A DNA stretch of 64,000 nucleotides from Solimonas marina (GCF_012241385.1 NZ_JAAVXB010000003.1:62001-126000); one strand, 5' to 3'; shown: positions 8,770 through 19,119, counted from the first letter of the stretch. Numbers and translations: made by a program. Notes: generated by a model not told the origin, from the sequence alone.

Positions 8770-9450
8770 GTGCGCATACTGGTGGTAGAGGATGACGACA
8801 CGATCGCCGAGGCATTGGCACACAGCCTCGGCCGCGGCGGTCATATCGTCGAACGACTCGCTGACGGCGCGAGTGCCGACGATGTGCTGCATAGCCAGAG
8901 TTTCGATTCGGTCATTCTCGACCTGGGCCTGCCGAAGCTCGATGGCCTGACCCTGCTGCGCTACATGCGCGATCGCGGCGACAACACCCCGGTGCTGATC
9001 CTGTCGGCGCGCGACACGCTCGACGTGCGGATTCGCGGCCTCGACGCCGGCGCCGACGACTACATCTACAAACCGTTCGAGATGGCCGAACTCGAAGCGC
9101 GTCTGCGTGCGGTCACGCGTCGCGCGATCGCGCGCAGCGGCGGCGACGTTGTGGTCGGCCCTTTGCGCTTGCGCGCCAGCGAACGGCGATTCTTCGTCGA
9201 CGAACAACCGCTGGAGCTGTCGCCGCGCGAGTATGCGGTGCTCGAAGTGCTGTTGCTGCGCCACGGCCAGGTCATCAGCAAGGCGCAGATCCAGGACCGG
9301 CTCAGCGACTGGAACGAAGAACTCACCGAAGCCGCCATCGAGCTTTACATCCACCGCGTGCGCCGCAAGCTCGGCGATTGCGGCGTGACGATCCGCACGG
9401 TGCGTGGCTTCGGTTATCTGTTGCAGAGTGATGATGCGCCAGCTGGATGA
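8770..9450 (+). CDS. OmpR/PhoB-class response regulator (TctD/QseB-like)
   Basis: 226-aa two-component response regulator. The receiver domain (about 1–115) has the acidic pocket EDDD at 7–10, phospho-acceptor Asp51 in ILDLGLP, the Ser/Thr switch in LILSA, and Lys101 in YKPF. The C-terminal winged helix-turn-helix (about 130–220) has the LSPREYAVLEVLL and YIHRVRRKL motifs of the OmpR class, with a final RGFGYLL. The start is a GTG. The kinase gene begins 3 bp after its stop, so the pair is co-translated. OmpR-class proteins bind direct repeats with a 10–11-bp period, matching the boxes 60–100 bp upstream. The signal is unknown. Confidence 0.92.
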   Translation: MRILVVEDDDTIAEALAHSLGRGGHIVERLADGASADDVLHSQSFDSVILDLGLPKLDGLTLLRYMRDRGDNTPVLILSARDTLDVRIRGLDAGADDYIYKPFEMAELEARLRAVTRRAIARSGGDVVVGPLRLRASERRFFVDEQPLELSPREYAVLEVLLLRHGQVISKAQIQDRLSDWNEELTEAAIELYIHRVRRKLGDCGVTIRTVRGFGYLLQSDDAPAG

Positions 9451-9453
9451 AGC

Positions 9454-10887
9454 ATGGCGGCGATGAGTGCCGCGCCGCCCCCGAGCCTGCGTGGGCGCCT
9501 GCTGCGCACGTTGCTGGCGCCGCTGCTGACCTTGTTCGCGATCAGCGGTGTCTGTGCGTACGGGCTCGCCGTGCACTTCGCGAGCGGCATCTACGACAAC
9601 TGGCTTTACGACTCGGTCAATTCGCTGGCGCTGTTGGTGACACCGGGCAAGGGCCACGCGATCGTCGACCTGCCGGTTTCCACCGAGAAGCTGTTCGTCT
9701 GGGACGAGACCGATCCGACCTTGTTCACCGTCAGCGGCAGCCGCAGTGGTGTGATTGTGTCCAACGCGATACTGCCGCCGGTGCCCGAAGATGCCGATCC
9801 GTACGTCAACGGCTATATCTACGACAGCCGCCTCGCCGACGGTCGCGCGATCCGCGTCATCGCGTTGCCGCTGTCGGCCGAGCGTGCCGGCGAACCGGTC
9901 TGGGTCAAGGTGGCCGAAACCGGCATCGAGCGCGAGCAGCTGATCGAGAACATCTTTCTCGCCGTCCTGGTGCCGCAGTTATTGCTGATCGCCGCCGCCT
10001 ATTTCGCGGTGCGCCGCGGCATCGCGCGCGGACTGCAGCCGCTGCGTCTCGTCACCGCGCGGCTCGGCATTCACGGGCCACAGGCATTGCAGCCGCTCGA
10101 CGATGCCAGCGTGCCCGAGGAGGTGCTACCGCTGACGCGGGCGCTGAATGGCTTGCTGGGGCGTCTCAACGCGTTCTTCGACGCACATCGAAAGTTCATC
10201 GCCGACACGGCACATCAGCTGCGGACTCCGCTGACGGCGATCCGCCTCAATGTCGATCAGGCGCTCGACGAATCCGAGCTCGACAGCATGCGTGCCCACC
10301 TGCAGCGGCTGCGCAATGCATCGGATCGGGCCGCGCGTCTGGCGACGCAGCTGCTGTCGCTGGCGCGCGCCGAGTCGAGTGCGCGGCTGACCGATCGTTA
10401 TCGGACCTTCGACCTTGCGCGACTGGTCCGCGACTGCGGCATCGAATGGGTGCCGCGTGCGCTGGTCAAGCACATCGACCTGAGCCTGGATCACGACGAG
10501 CATCCGGTGTGGGTACGCGGCGACTCGCTGCTGCTCAGTGAGGCGATCGACAATCTGATCGACAACGCCATCGCCTATCACCCGGGCGGTGGGCGCATTC
10601 GCCTCGGGTTGACGCGCGATCCGCTACCGACACTGATCGTCGAGGACGATGGCCCCGGCATCGCCCCCGAGTTGCGCGACCGCGTCTTCGAGCGCTATCA
10701 GCGCGGCGATCAGAGTGGGCGCAGTGGCACTGGCCTGGGTCTAGCGATCGTCGCCGAGATCGCCGCTGCGCATCACGGCCGCGCCTGGCTGGAAGCGGGT
10801 GCTGACGGCCGCGGCGTGCGGGCGATGTTGCAGTTGCCGCTACCGCCGGCCAGCGGCGATCCGCTGGCGCCGCTCAGCGCAGCTTGA
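9454..10887 (+). CDS. sensor histidine kinase (TctE/QseC-like)
   Basis: 477-aa inner-membrane kinase, partner of the preceding regulator. It has a first transmembrane helix (about 20–45), a periplasmic sensor domain of about 130 residues resembling the 2CSK_N type found in TctE/PmrB-like kinases, a second helix (about 168–188), a short HAMP-like linker, the H-box with His254 (DTAHQLRTPL), the N-box (NLIDNAI), and the G-boxes (DDGPGI and GTGLGLAI). Its 3' end overlaps the convergent exopolyphosphatase gene by 14 bp. The position between ppk1 and ppx hints at a phosphate-, polyphosphate- or envelope-related signal, but the sensor domain itself does not show this. Confidence 0.92.
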   Translation: MAAMSAAPPPSLRGRLLRTLLAPLLTLFAISGVCAYGLAVHFASGIYDNWLYDSVNSLALLVTPGKGHAIVDLPVSTEKLFVWDETDPTLFTVSGSRSGVIVSNAILPPVPEDADPYVNGYIYDSRLADGRAIRVIALPLSAERAGEPVWVKVAETGIEREQLIENIFLAVLVPQLLLIAAAYFAVRRGIARGLQPLRLVTARLGIHGPQALQPLDDASVPEEVLPLTRALNGLLGRLNAFFDAHRKFIADTAHQLRTPLTAIRLNVDQALDESELDSMRAHLQRLRNASDRAARLATQLLSLARAESSARLTDRYRTFDLARLVRDCGIEWVPRALVKHIDLSLDHDEHPVWVRGDSLLLSEAIDNLIDNAIAYHPGGGRIRLGLTRDPLPTLIVEDDGPGIAPELRDRVFERYQRGDQSGRSGTGLGLAIVAEIAAAHHGRAWLEAGADGRGVRAMLQLPLPPASGDPLAPLSAA

Positions 10888-12397
10888 GTTTGATGCCGGC
10901 ACCGCCGAGCAGCGTGGCTTCGCGCTCGAGATCGCCCTGCGTCAGCGGGTGCCGCGCCAGCCAGCCGTCGCGGGTGAAGCTGATGCCGATGCTGCGCGGG
11001 GTCACCTTGACCTCGATGGGCGGCCGCAGGCGCGGCGCGCGCGAGCGGTGCAGCAAATAGGCCAGGCGCAGAATCAACGTCAGCTGGCGCGCCATCGGCG
11101 CCAGTGTCGCCGGCAGCTCGTCGAAGACGGTGGAAACAAACTTGCCGCGATGCAGGCGCACCATCGTTGCCAGGACGTGCTGATCGGTCTGCGAAAAACC
11201 CTGTAGGTCACTGTGCCGCAGGATGTAATTGCCGTGCTTGTGGTAGCCGTTATGGGCGATGACCAGACCGACCTCGTGCAGGCGTGCCGCCCAGCGCAGA
11301 TAGGGCGTCGCCGTTGCGGCATCGAGCCGCCAGGCGCCGGCGACCTGACCAAGAATGCGCAAGGCCGTGCGTTCGACGTCGGCCGCGTGTTCGGTATCGA
11401 CCGCGTAGCGTTGCATGATCGCGGCGACCGACTCGTCGCGAATGTCGCAATTGCTGAGACGGCCGAGCAGGTCGTAGAGCAGGCCTTCGCGCAGCGCCTG
11501 ATCCGAGGTCTCCATGCGTTCGATCTGCAGGCTGTCGAAGATCGCCGCGAGGACCGCCAACCCGCCGATGAATACCGGCCGGCGGTCTTCGCGCAACGCC
11601 GGGTAGTCGATCTCGCGGATATGACGCTTCTTCAGCGTCAGCTCGATCAGACGTTCGAGCCCGTCGAGGGTGATTTCCTCGGTGATCCAGTTGCGCGAGC
11701 GCAGCACGCGCCAGATGCCGCGAATCGTGCCCGACGAGCCGATCGCCAGATCCCATCCGGCATCGCGATACGTCTGCTGCAGAAATTCGAGTTCCAGGCC
11801 GGCAGCGAGCCGCGCCTCGCGAAAGCGCGGAGCGCTGATCTGACCGTCGCCGAAATAGCGCTGCGTGTGTACGACGCAGCCCAGCGACACCGATTCGAGC
11901 AGTTGCGGGCGGTCGCCGCGGCCGATGATCAGTTCGGTGCTGCCGCCGCCGATGTCGACGACCAGGCGGCGCGGGCGCTTGCGGCCGCGGCCGTGGATGA
12001 CGCCACTGTAGACCAGGCGCGCTTCTTCAGAGCCGGCGATGACCTCGATCGGATGGCCGAGCGCGGCTTCGGCGGCGGCCACGAAACCACTTCCGCTTTG
12101 CAGCTTGCGCATGGTGTTGGTGCCGACCGCACGGACTTGCGAGGCGGGAATGCCGCGAATCCGTTCACCGAAGCGTTCGAGGCAGCCGAGCGCGCGTGCC
12201 GCGACCGGCGGCGACAAGCGGCCGCCGCTTTCGAGGCCGGCGGCCAGGCGGACGGAGTCGCGCAGGCGGTCGACGATCTGCAGCTCGCCGCCCTGCTCGC
12301 GAGCAACCAGCATGTGAAAACTGTTCGAGCCGAGGTCGATGGCGGCGAACTCCTGCAGCCGGGCGTCGGCTAGGCGCGGTTTCTTGATCAGCGGCAT
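10874..12397 (-). CDS. ppx: exopolyphosphatase (Ppx/GppA family)
   Basis: Removes terminal phosphates from polyphosphate (Ppx) or converts pppGpp to ppGpp (GppA). The 507-aa protein has the ASKHA-fold phosphate motifs: FAAIDLGSNSFHMLVA (about 17–32), the central VVDIGGGSTELIIG, and the glycine-rich GSSGTIRGIWR. The C-terminal HD-like domain includes LHEVG…HNGYHKHGNYIL. Length matches Ppx, and the nearby ppk1 favours Ppx over GppA. I chose ATG 12397 because the conserved domain starts soon after; the frame is open about 240 bp further upstream, but that part has no family similarity and would run through the promoter region of the divergent cytochrome gene. Confidence 0.9.
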   Translation of the reverse strand: MPLIKKPRLADARLQEFAAIDLGSNSFHMLVAREQGGELQIVDRLRDSVRLAAGLESGGRLSPPVAARALGCLERFGERIRGIPASQVRAVGTNTMRKLQSGSGFVAAAEAALGHPIEVIAGSEEARLVYSGVIHGRGRKRPRRLVVDIGGGSTELIIGRGDRPQLLESVSLGCVVHTQRYFGDGQISAPRFREARLAAGLELEFLQQTYRDAGWDLAIGSSGTIRGIWRVLRSRNWITEEITLDGLERLIELTLKKRHIREIDYPALREDRRPVFIGGLAVLAAIFDSLQIERMETSDQALREGLLYDLLGRLSNCDIRDESVAAIMQRYAVDTEHAADVERTALRILGQVAGAWRLDAATATPYLRWAARLHEVGLVIAHNGYHKHGNYILRHSDLQGFSQTDQHVLATMVRLHRGKFVSTVFDELPATLAPMARQLTLILRLAYLLHRSRAPRLRPPIEVKVTPRSIGISFTRDGWLARHPLTQGDLEREATLLGGAGIKLKLR

Positions 12398-12575
12398 CGG
12401 CAGGGCGCGGCGTGCAGCGGGTATGGAGGGAAGCACATGTCCGGGCAGCGTAGCAGTTCGGACCTGACCGGCTCCAGACAGGGGCACGCAAAAATGACGG
12501 GGAAACTTTCGATATGTTGCGGCGCCGCCGCCGAAGGTGGGCCGGCCGCGCAAAATGCTGCGGATTGGACACGCG

Positions 12576-12607
12576 TTGACCAAGTGCGGCAATTTGTCGA
12601 ACATAGC
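12576..12607 (+). promoter_or_regulatory. candidate promoter for the cytochrome c pair
   Basis: A TTGACC -35-like hexamer (12576–12581) is followed at 17 bp by GAACAT (12599–12604) and at 20 bp by CATAGC (12602–12607). The rest of the 273-bp gap between divergent ppx and the cytochrome genes shows no gene. Weak -10 match, so tentative. Confidence 0.35.
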
Positions 12608-12670
12608 AACGCTAGATTCAGGTTCGTCTACCAACTACACCCATAAGGGTCCTGATTCGGGAGCTCAAAA

Positions 12671-13000
12671 ATGAAGTCTGCGCGTTGGGGCTTGATGGCC
12701 CTTGCCGGCCTGCTCTGCATGCCGGCGGCGAACGCAGCCGGAGGAGATGCGGCGGCGGGGCGTGTGAAGGCGAGTACCTGCATGGGGTGCCACGGCATTC
12801 CCAAGTACAACAACGTCTATCCAACCTACCGGGTGCCCAAGCTCGGCGGGCAGTCGGCGGAATACATCATCGCCGCGCTGAACGAGTACAAGGCGGGTAA
12901 TCGTGCGCACGGCACGATGCACGCGCAGGCGGCGAGCCTGTCCGACCAGGACATCGCCGACATTGCCGCGTTCCTGTCGACCGCTCCCAAGCATCCGTGA
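12671..13000 (+). CDS. small c-type cytochrome (c4/c553-like), first of a pair
   Basis: 109-aa periplasmic monohaem cytochrome c. A Sec signal peptide (about 1–22, ending ANAA) is followed by the haem-binding CMGCH at about 37–41 and a conserved second half with LGGQSAEYIIAALNEYK and MHAQAASLSDQDIADIAAFL, where the distal Met ligand (HGTMH) lies. Such cytochromes pass electrons to terminal oxidases. The second cytochrome gene starts 10 bp downstream, so the two are an operon. The pair resembles the two halves of dihaem cytochrome c4, each with its own signal peptide. Confidence 0.92.
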   Translation: MKSARWGLMALAGLLCMPAANAAGGDAAAGRVKASTCMGCHGIPKYNNVYPTYRVPKLGGQSAEYIIAALNEYKAGNRAHGTMHAQAASLSDQDIADIAAFLSTAPKHP

Positions 13001-13010
13001 GGCCCAAGCG

Positions 13011-13352
13011 ATGAAGCATACGATTGCAGGTCTGGTCTGTGCCGTCGCCGTCAGCAGCGTGCCGTTGACGGCGGCATGGGCCGAGAGCCCGGCGCCCGAG
13101 AAAGCCGCGGTCTGTACGTCTTGCCATGGTGAACGCGGCGCCAAGCCGATTGCGCCGACCTATCCGATGCTGGCCGGCCAGTACGCCAACTACTTGGCGC
13201 AGGCGCTGCACGAGTACAAGGACGGGCAGCGCAAGAACCCGATCATGGCGGCGCAGGCGGCGACGCTCAGCGACGCGGACATCAAGGCGCTGGCCCACTA
13301 CTTCTCCGAGCAGCAGGGCGCGTTGTACACGCCGACGATCGAGCAGAAATAA
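13011..13352 (+). CDS. small c-type cytochrome (c4/c553-like), second of a pair
   Basis: 113-aa periplasmic monohaem cytochrome c with a signal peptide (about 1–24, ending AWAE), haem motif CTSCH at about 35–39, and the same fold as its upstream neighbour: LAGQYANYLAQALHEYK and IMAAQAATLSDADIKALAHYF, with a Met ligand in NPIM. I chose ATG 13011, which follows the upstream stop by 10 bp and gives a proper signal peptide. A strong intrinsic terminator follows at 13397. The two genes are paralogous and probably arose by duplication. Confidence 0.92.
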   Translation: MKHTIAGLVCAVAVSSVPLTAAWAESPAPEKAAVCTSCHGERGAKPIAPTYPMLAGQYANYLAQALHEYKDGQRKNPIMAAQAATLSDADIKALAHYFSEQQGALYTPTIEQK

Positions 13353-13396
13353 GGGCAGCGATCAGCCGCCGAGCATCATGGCGGCGGCGGGCGAAG

Positions 13397-13428
13397 AGCG
13401 CGGCACGGCATGGTGTCGCGCTTTTTTT
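13397..13428 (+). terminator. intrinsic terminator after the cytochrome c pair
   Basis: Ten-bp stem (AGCGCGGCAC / GTGTCGCGCT, one G·U pair) with a 6-nt loop, followed directly by seven T residues. Placed 45 bp after the second cytochrome stop codon. Confidence 0.85.
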
Positions 13429-13533
13429 GTGCATCATGTCTCAAATAAACACCAAAACGGTGCAAAAGCGCCCCGGTCACGCATTAAGATCGTGCTGATC
13501 CGTCACGGATCTGACATCAGAAGGGAGACATGC

Positions 13534-14160
13534 ATGAAAGGGATCAGGGGATCCATTGCCGCGCTGGCCTTCGCGCCGGGGATTGCGCTGGCTGCACAAC
13601 CGGGCTTCGTCGATGGCTATTACATCGCTGACTCGAAGCTCAAGCTTGATGTCCCGGGCTACGGGTCCGGGCACGACAGCGGGGACGGTTTCGGCGCACG
13701 CCTGATGGCGCCGATCGGCAAGCTGGCCTTCGTTTCGGCGGAGTACCAGAGTTCGAATCTCGACGACAGCGATATCGACATCGATCAGATTCGCGCCGGC
13801 CTCGGCTTCATGGTGGGCGATCAGTTGCGCTACGGCGCACTGGCCGAGTACATCCACTTCAAGCTCGATGCCGGTGGCGGCGACAGCTCGACCCCCGACG
13901 GCTACGGCCTGCACGGGCGCCTCGAGTACGCGCCCGTGCCGGCGGCCACGCTGTACGGGCAGATCGGCTATGTGCATCTCAGCGATCATGGCGCGGCCGA
14001 TGGGGTCGAGTGGCTGGTCGGTGCGGCATACAACTTCACGCCGGCGTTCGGCGCGTTCGTCGACTATCGTTCCACCGACATCGAGGACAACGACAACGTC
14101 GACTACACCTTCGAAGATCTGCGTCTTGGCTTGCGCTGGAATTTCGGGGTGATGCAGTAG
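13534..14160 (+). CDS. small outer-membrane beta-barrel protein
   Basis: 208-aa exported protein with a signal peptide (about 1–20, ending ALAAQ) and alternating hydrophobic/polar strands throughout: FGARLMAPIGKLAFVSAEYQ, IRAGLGFMVGDQLRYGALAEY, ATLYGQIGYVHL. It ends LGLRWNFGVMQ; strand-like C-termini with aromatic residues are typical of outer-membrane barrels. Size fits an 8-stranded barrel of the OmpX/YfaZ kind, but I cannot assign a named family. I chose ATG 13534 for the signal peptide and the GGGAG ribosome site; a long in-frame extension upstream runs into the cytochrome genes and is rejected. The 5' leader holds the perfect palindrome GATCCGTcACGGATC (13497–13511). Confidence 0.75.
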   Translation: MKGIRGSIAALAFAPGIALAAQPGFVDGYYIADSKLKLDVPGYGSGHDSGDGFGARLMAPIGKLAFVSAEYQSSNLDDSDIDIDQIRAGLGFMVGDQLRYGALAEYIHFKLDAGGGDSSTPDGYGLHGRLEYAPVPAATLYGQIGYVHLSDHGAADGVEWLVGAAYNFTPAFGAFVDYRSTDIEDNDNVDYTFEDLRLGLRWNFGVMQ

Positions 14161-14171
14161 CTTGCTGCGCA

Positions 14172-14206
14172 AATGAAAACGCCCCGCGATGCGGGGCGTT
14201 TTCATT
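14172..14206. terminator. bidirectional terminator between barrel gene and rpoD
   Basis: Perfect 16-bp inverted repeat with a 3-nt loop: a GC core flanked by AAAA on the left and TTTT on the right, so it works in both directions between two convergent genes. Confidence 0.88.
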
Positions 14207-14227
14207 GCAGCCAGGCCAAGGCCAGAC

Positions 14228-16147
<1,920 letters not shown>

Positions 16148-16271
16148 GCGATACTCTTTCGTGTAGCGGCGCCCGATCAGCAAGGGCGCGGTGCGGCGGT
16201 GAGCGCGGAACTGGCTATTATACTGCCAACGCCAGTGTTTTGCCGATCCCGCTGAGTGAAATTTACCCGCA

Positions 16272-18050
16272 TCAGCGTCGCGATCTTGGCGGTCTGCTGC
16301 GGTGAAATGAATCGATGATGCCCAGTTCGGCACGCGTCAGTTCGCGGTGCCGGGACTCTTCGAGCAGGCGCGACGCTTCGATCTCCAGAGCGCGGAACGT
16401 CAGCAAGTTAATGGCGTCGCGAAACTCCGTTTCAACCACCTCGTCGGCGCAGCCCAGGTCCTGGCGCAGCAGCCGTTCGACGCCACGCCCTTTCGGCGTG
16501 TCCTTCCAGGCTTCGACCAGCTGAGCGGCCCTCGCGTTCGGGTGCGCGAGGAAATAGTCGATGGCCTCGATCAGGATCTCGATGCCTTGCGCCGGCGCCT
16601 GGGCCAGCAAGCCCATGTTGTCGACGATCTCGGCCAGCGTCGGCCGGTCGAGCAGCAACTGCATGGCCCGCCGGACCGGCCGTGAAGCGCCCGTCGTCGG
16701 GGCCTGCGGCACGGCTTCTGTCGGCACTTCGGGCACCGGCCGGGCGCCGCCGAGCATGCCTTCGATGTCGTCGCGACCGAGTCGCGCGCGACGGCCCAGC
16801 TCATCGAGCAGCAGCATTCGCAGCGGTCCGTCCGGCAGCTTGCCGAGATGCGGGCGCGCCAGCGCGATCAACCGCGCGCGGCCTTCCAGCGAGCCGAGAT
16901 TGACCTGTTTGGCGAGACCATCGAGCAGGAATTCGCTGAGCGGCATCGCCGCGGCGATCGCTTCACGAAAGGCGTCGGCGCCGACTTCCTGAACCCAGGT
17001 GTCGGGGTCGTGGCCGTCCGGCATGAACATGAACACGCATTCGCGGCCCTCGTGCATTTCCGGCAACACCTGTTCGAGCGCGCGCCAGGCGGCGCTGCGG
17101 CCGGCGCGGTCACCGTCGAAGCAGAACACGATCTTCGGTGCCGACTTGAACAGCAGCTGCACGTGCTCGCGCGTGGTCGCCGTGCCCAGCGTGCCGACCG
17201 CCTCGCCGATGCCGTGCTGTGCCAGCATCACGACGTCCATATAGCCTTCGACGACGATCAAGTGCGGCAGCGCGCCGGTCGTGGCGGTGCGCGCTTCATA
17301 GAGCCCATAGAGATTGCGGCCCTTGTGGAACAGCACCGTTTCCGGCGAGTTCAGATATTTGGCCGGATCGTTACCCAGCGTGCGGCCGCCGAAGGCGATG
17401 ACGCGGCCGCGTGTATCGCGTATCGGAAACATCACGCGATTGCGGAAGCGGTCGTAACAGTGGTTTGAGGCCGGGCGCTTCGCGTCCGATGCGCCGTCTC
17501 GGCCTTCGCGCTCGATCAGCAGGCCGGCCTCGACGGCGTGCCGCGTGTCCTGCAGGAACTTGGTCAGGCCGTCCCAGCTGTCCGGCGCGTAGCCGACGCC
17601 GAAGCGCTTGGCCGTTTCGCCGCTGACGCCGCGCTTCTTCAGGTAGGCGATCGCCTCCGGCGCGTGGCGCAGCCGCTCAGTGAAGTGGCGCTGGGCGGCG
17701 GCCAGCGCATCGAGCGGGCCGTCGAGCACCACGCGCGGCTCGCGGCCGCCTTCGCGCGGCACTTCGATGCCGGCGCGCTTGGCCAGCTCCTCGACCGCCT
17801 CGACGAAGCTCAGGCGGTCGTACTCCATCAGAAACGAGATGGCCGTGCCGTTCTTGCCGGACGAGAAGTCGAAGAACATCTGCTTCTGCGGCGAGACGAA
17901 GAACGACGGCGACTTCTCGCTGGTGAACGGCGACAGTCCCTTGAATTCCTTGCCGGCGCGCTTGAGTTCGACGCGCGCGCCGATCAGCTCGACGATATCG
18001 GTTCGTGCGAGCAGATCGTGAATGAAGGAATCGGGGATGCGCCCGGCCAT
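16272..18050 (-). CDS. dnaG: DNA primase, zinc ligands replaced
   Basis: Synthesises RNA primers for Okazaki fragments. The 592-aa protein has the N-terminal CHC2-type domain (about 1–105), the TOPRIM catalytic core with EGYMDVVML and the acidic [15 protein letters not shown], and a C-terminal DnaB-interaction domain. Odd: the four zinc ligands of the primase ribbon (Cys40, His43, Cys61 and Cys64 in E. coli) are here Ser40 (LSPFT), Thr43, Asp61 and Ser64 ([10 protein letters not shown]), while the surrounding residues ([19 protein letters not shown]) are conserved, so the fold is probably kept without metal. Position between yqeY and rpoD is standard. No second primase is in the window. Confidence 0.97.
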   Translation of the reverse strand: MAGRIPDSFIHDLLARTDIVELIGARVELKRAGKEFKGLSPFTSEKSPSFFVSPQKQMFFDFSSGKNGTAISFLMEYDRLSFVEAVEELAKRAGIEVPREGGREPRVVLDGPLDALAAAQRHFTERLRHAPEAIAYLKKRGVSGETAKRFGVGYAPDSWDGLTKFLQDTRHAVEAGLLIEREGRDGASDAKRPASNHCYDRFRNRVMFPIRDTRGRVIAFGGRTLGNDPAKYLNSPETVLFHKGRNLYGLYEARTATTGALPHLIVVEGYMDVVMLAQHGIGEAVGTLGTATTREHVQLLFKSAPKIVFCFDGDRAGRSAAWRALEQVLPEMHEGRECVFMFMPDGHDPDTWVQEVGADAFREAIAAAMPLSEFLLDGLAKQVNLGSLEGRARLIALARPHLGKLPDGPLRMLLLDELGRRARLGRDDIEGMLGGARPVPEVPTEAVPQAPTTGASRPVRRAMQLLLDRPTLAEIVDNMGLLAQAPAQGIEILIEAIDYFLAHPNARAAQLVEAWKDTPKGRGVERLLRQDLGCADEVVETEFRDAINLLTFRALEIEASRLLEESRHRELTRAELGIIDSFHRSRPPRSRR

Positions 18051-18062
18051 AAAAGCTTGAAC

Positions 18063-18089
18063 CGCAGATTACGCAGATGACACAGATTA
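18063..18089. repeat. three tandem nonamers upstream of dnaG
   Basis: CGCAGATTA, CGCAGATGA and CACAGATTA follow one another without gaps, 13 bp upstream of the dnaG start codon. Similar NNCAGATNA tandem tracts are scattered in intergenic regions of many gammaproteobacteria; no function is established. Confidence 0.6.
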
Positions 18090-18188
18090 AGAAGAAAGCG
18101 TGATCAGCGCTGCTCCCTCGTCATCCGTCCCGTCCGCGGCGGATGCATGCGCCACGCCTGCCGTCAGGATGACGCGCTGCGGCGGGAT

Positions 18189-18638
18189 TCAGGCCGACAG
18201 CTTGGCCTTGATCAGGCCGGACAGCTTGCCCATGTCGGTCTTGCCCTGGGCCTTGGGCTTGATCCAGCCCATGACCTTGCCCATGTCCTTGCCGGTGGTC
18301 GCGCCGGTTTCGGCGATCGCCTGAACGATCAGTGCGTCGACTTCGGCGTCGGTCATCTGTTGCGGCAGATAGGCCATCAGCACGACGATTTCCGCGGCTT
18401 CCTTGTCGGCCAGATCCGGGCGATTGCCGGCGCGGAACTGACTCTCGGCGTCGCGGCGCTGCTTGATCATCTTCTCGACCGCCGACTGCACGACGGCGTC
18501 GGTCAGCTCGGTGCTTTCGACGACTTCGCGCTGCTTGAGTTCGGCCTGCAGCATGCGCAGCACCGACAGCCGGTCCTTTTCGCCGGCCTTCATGGCCGTT
18601 TTCACGTCTTCGGTGATGCGCGTCTTCAGATCGGTCAT
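18189..18638 (-). CDS. yqeY: GatB/YqeY domain protein
   Basis: 149-aa protein of the YqeY family, which matches the C-terminal tail domain of amidotransferase subunit GatB and is thought to bind tRNA. Seen: a helical N-terminus (MTDLKTRITEDVKTAMKAG), KDRLSVLRMLQAELKQREV, and the C-terminal YqeY motif GATTGKDMGKVMGWIKPK. ATG 18638 is chosen for its AAGGAA ribosome site; an in-frame upstream extension starts inside the stem-loop region after rpsU. It sits between rpsU and dnaG, the arrangement in many gammaproteobacteria, and is probably transcribed with them. Confidence 0.93.
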   Translation of the reverse strand: MTDLKTRITEDVKTAMKAGEKDRLSVLRMLQAELKQREVVESTELTDAVVQSAVEKMIKQRRDAESQFRAGNRPDLADKEAAEIVVLMAYLPQQMTDAEVDALIVQAIAETGATTGKDMGKVMGWIKPKAQGKTDMGKLSGLIKAKLSA

Positions 18639-18674
18639 CGGATTTCCTTGGAATAATGCGATACAAACAACGAA

Positions 18675-18789
18675 ACCCCGGTGGGCCGGGGTCGTCGGAG
18701 AGTCCTGCTTGTTTTGCAAGTCGCCGCCATGGATGGCGGCGCGCTTGTCAGGACGACACGCTGGAATTCGGCTCAGTAAAGCCGAATTC
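18675..18789 (-). terminator. three stem-loops between rpsU and yqeY
   Basis: Three perfect inverted repeats follow or straddle the rpsU stop: 18764–18789 (10-bp arms GAATTCGGCT / AGCCGAATTC, stop codon at the loop edge), 18722–18741 (9-bp arms) and 18675–18692 (7-bp arms, followed on the minus strand by TTTCGTTGTTTG). In E. coli an internal terminator between rpsU and dnaG sets the high S21 : primase ratio; this cluster could play that part. Confidence 0.55.
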
Positions 18790-18988
18790 TACGGTTCGAC
18801 TCGCGCTGAACCTTCTTGGCCTGGCGCTTGACGGCGGCAGCGCGCATGCGCTTGCGCTCCTGGCTCGGCTTTTCGAAGTACTCGTGCTTGCGCAGGTCGG
18901 TCAGCACGCCGGCCTTTTCGCAGGTACGCTTGAAGCGGCGCAGGGCCACTTCGAAAGGTTCGTTATCGCGAACGCGAACGGAAGGCAT
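18773..18988 (-). CDS. rpsU: 30S ribosomal protein S21
   Basis: 71-aa basic protein of the small subunit platform, needed for mRNA selection during initiation. The sequence [20 protein letters not shown] and the Arg/Lys-rich [17 protein letters not shown] are typical of gammaproteobacterial S21, and length is standard. It is the first gene of the rpsU–yqeY–dnaG–rpoD block and divergent from tsaD across 131 bp, the ancestral gammaproteobacterial order. Stem-loops at its 3' end probably limit read-through into the low-expression genes. Confidence 0.98.
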   Translation of the reverse strand: MPSVRVRDNEPFEVALRRFKRTCEKAGVLTDLRKHEYFEKPSQERKRMRAAAVKRQAKKVQRESNRRIRLY

Positions 18989-19107
18989 TCAGATCACTCT
19001 CTGTTTTTGGTCAAAAAAAGGCCGTTCAGCCTCTCAAGGGGCGGCGATTCTAGCCCGCGATCACGCATTGCGCAATCCTTGCCCGCTGCGGGGCGCTGGC
19101 GCTCCCT

Positions 19108-19119
19108 TACAATAGCGGG
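19108..19119 (+). promoter_or_regulatory. -10 hexamer abutting the tsaD start (leaderless candidate)
   Basis: TACAAT at 19108–19113 is followed by six bases and then the tsaD ATG, so transcription would begin at or within a base or two of the start codon. No Shine–Dalgarno sequence is visible and no good -35 hexamer stands at 17 bp. Confidence 0.45.

Noticed and set aside
12398-12634. Upstream extension of ppx
   Set aside because: In frame, but with no Ppx/GppA similarity, and it would cover the promoter region of the divergent cytochrome operon; the conserved domain starts just after ATG 12397.
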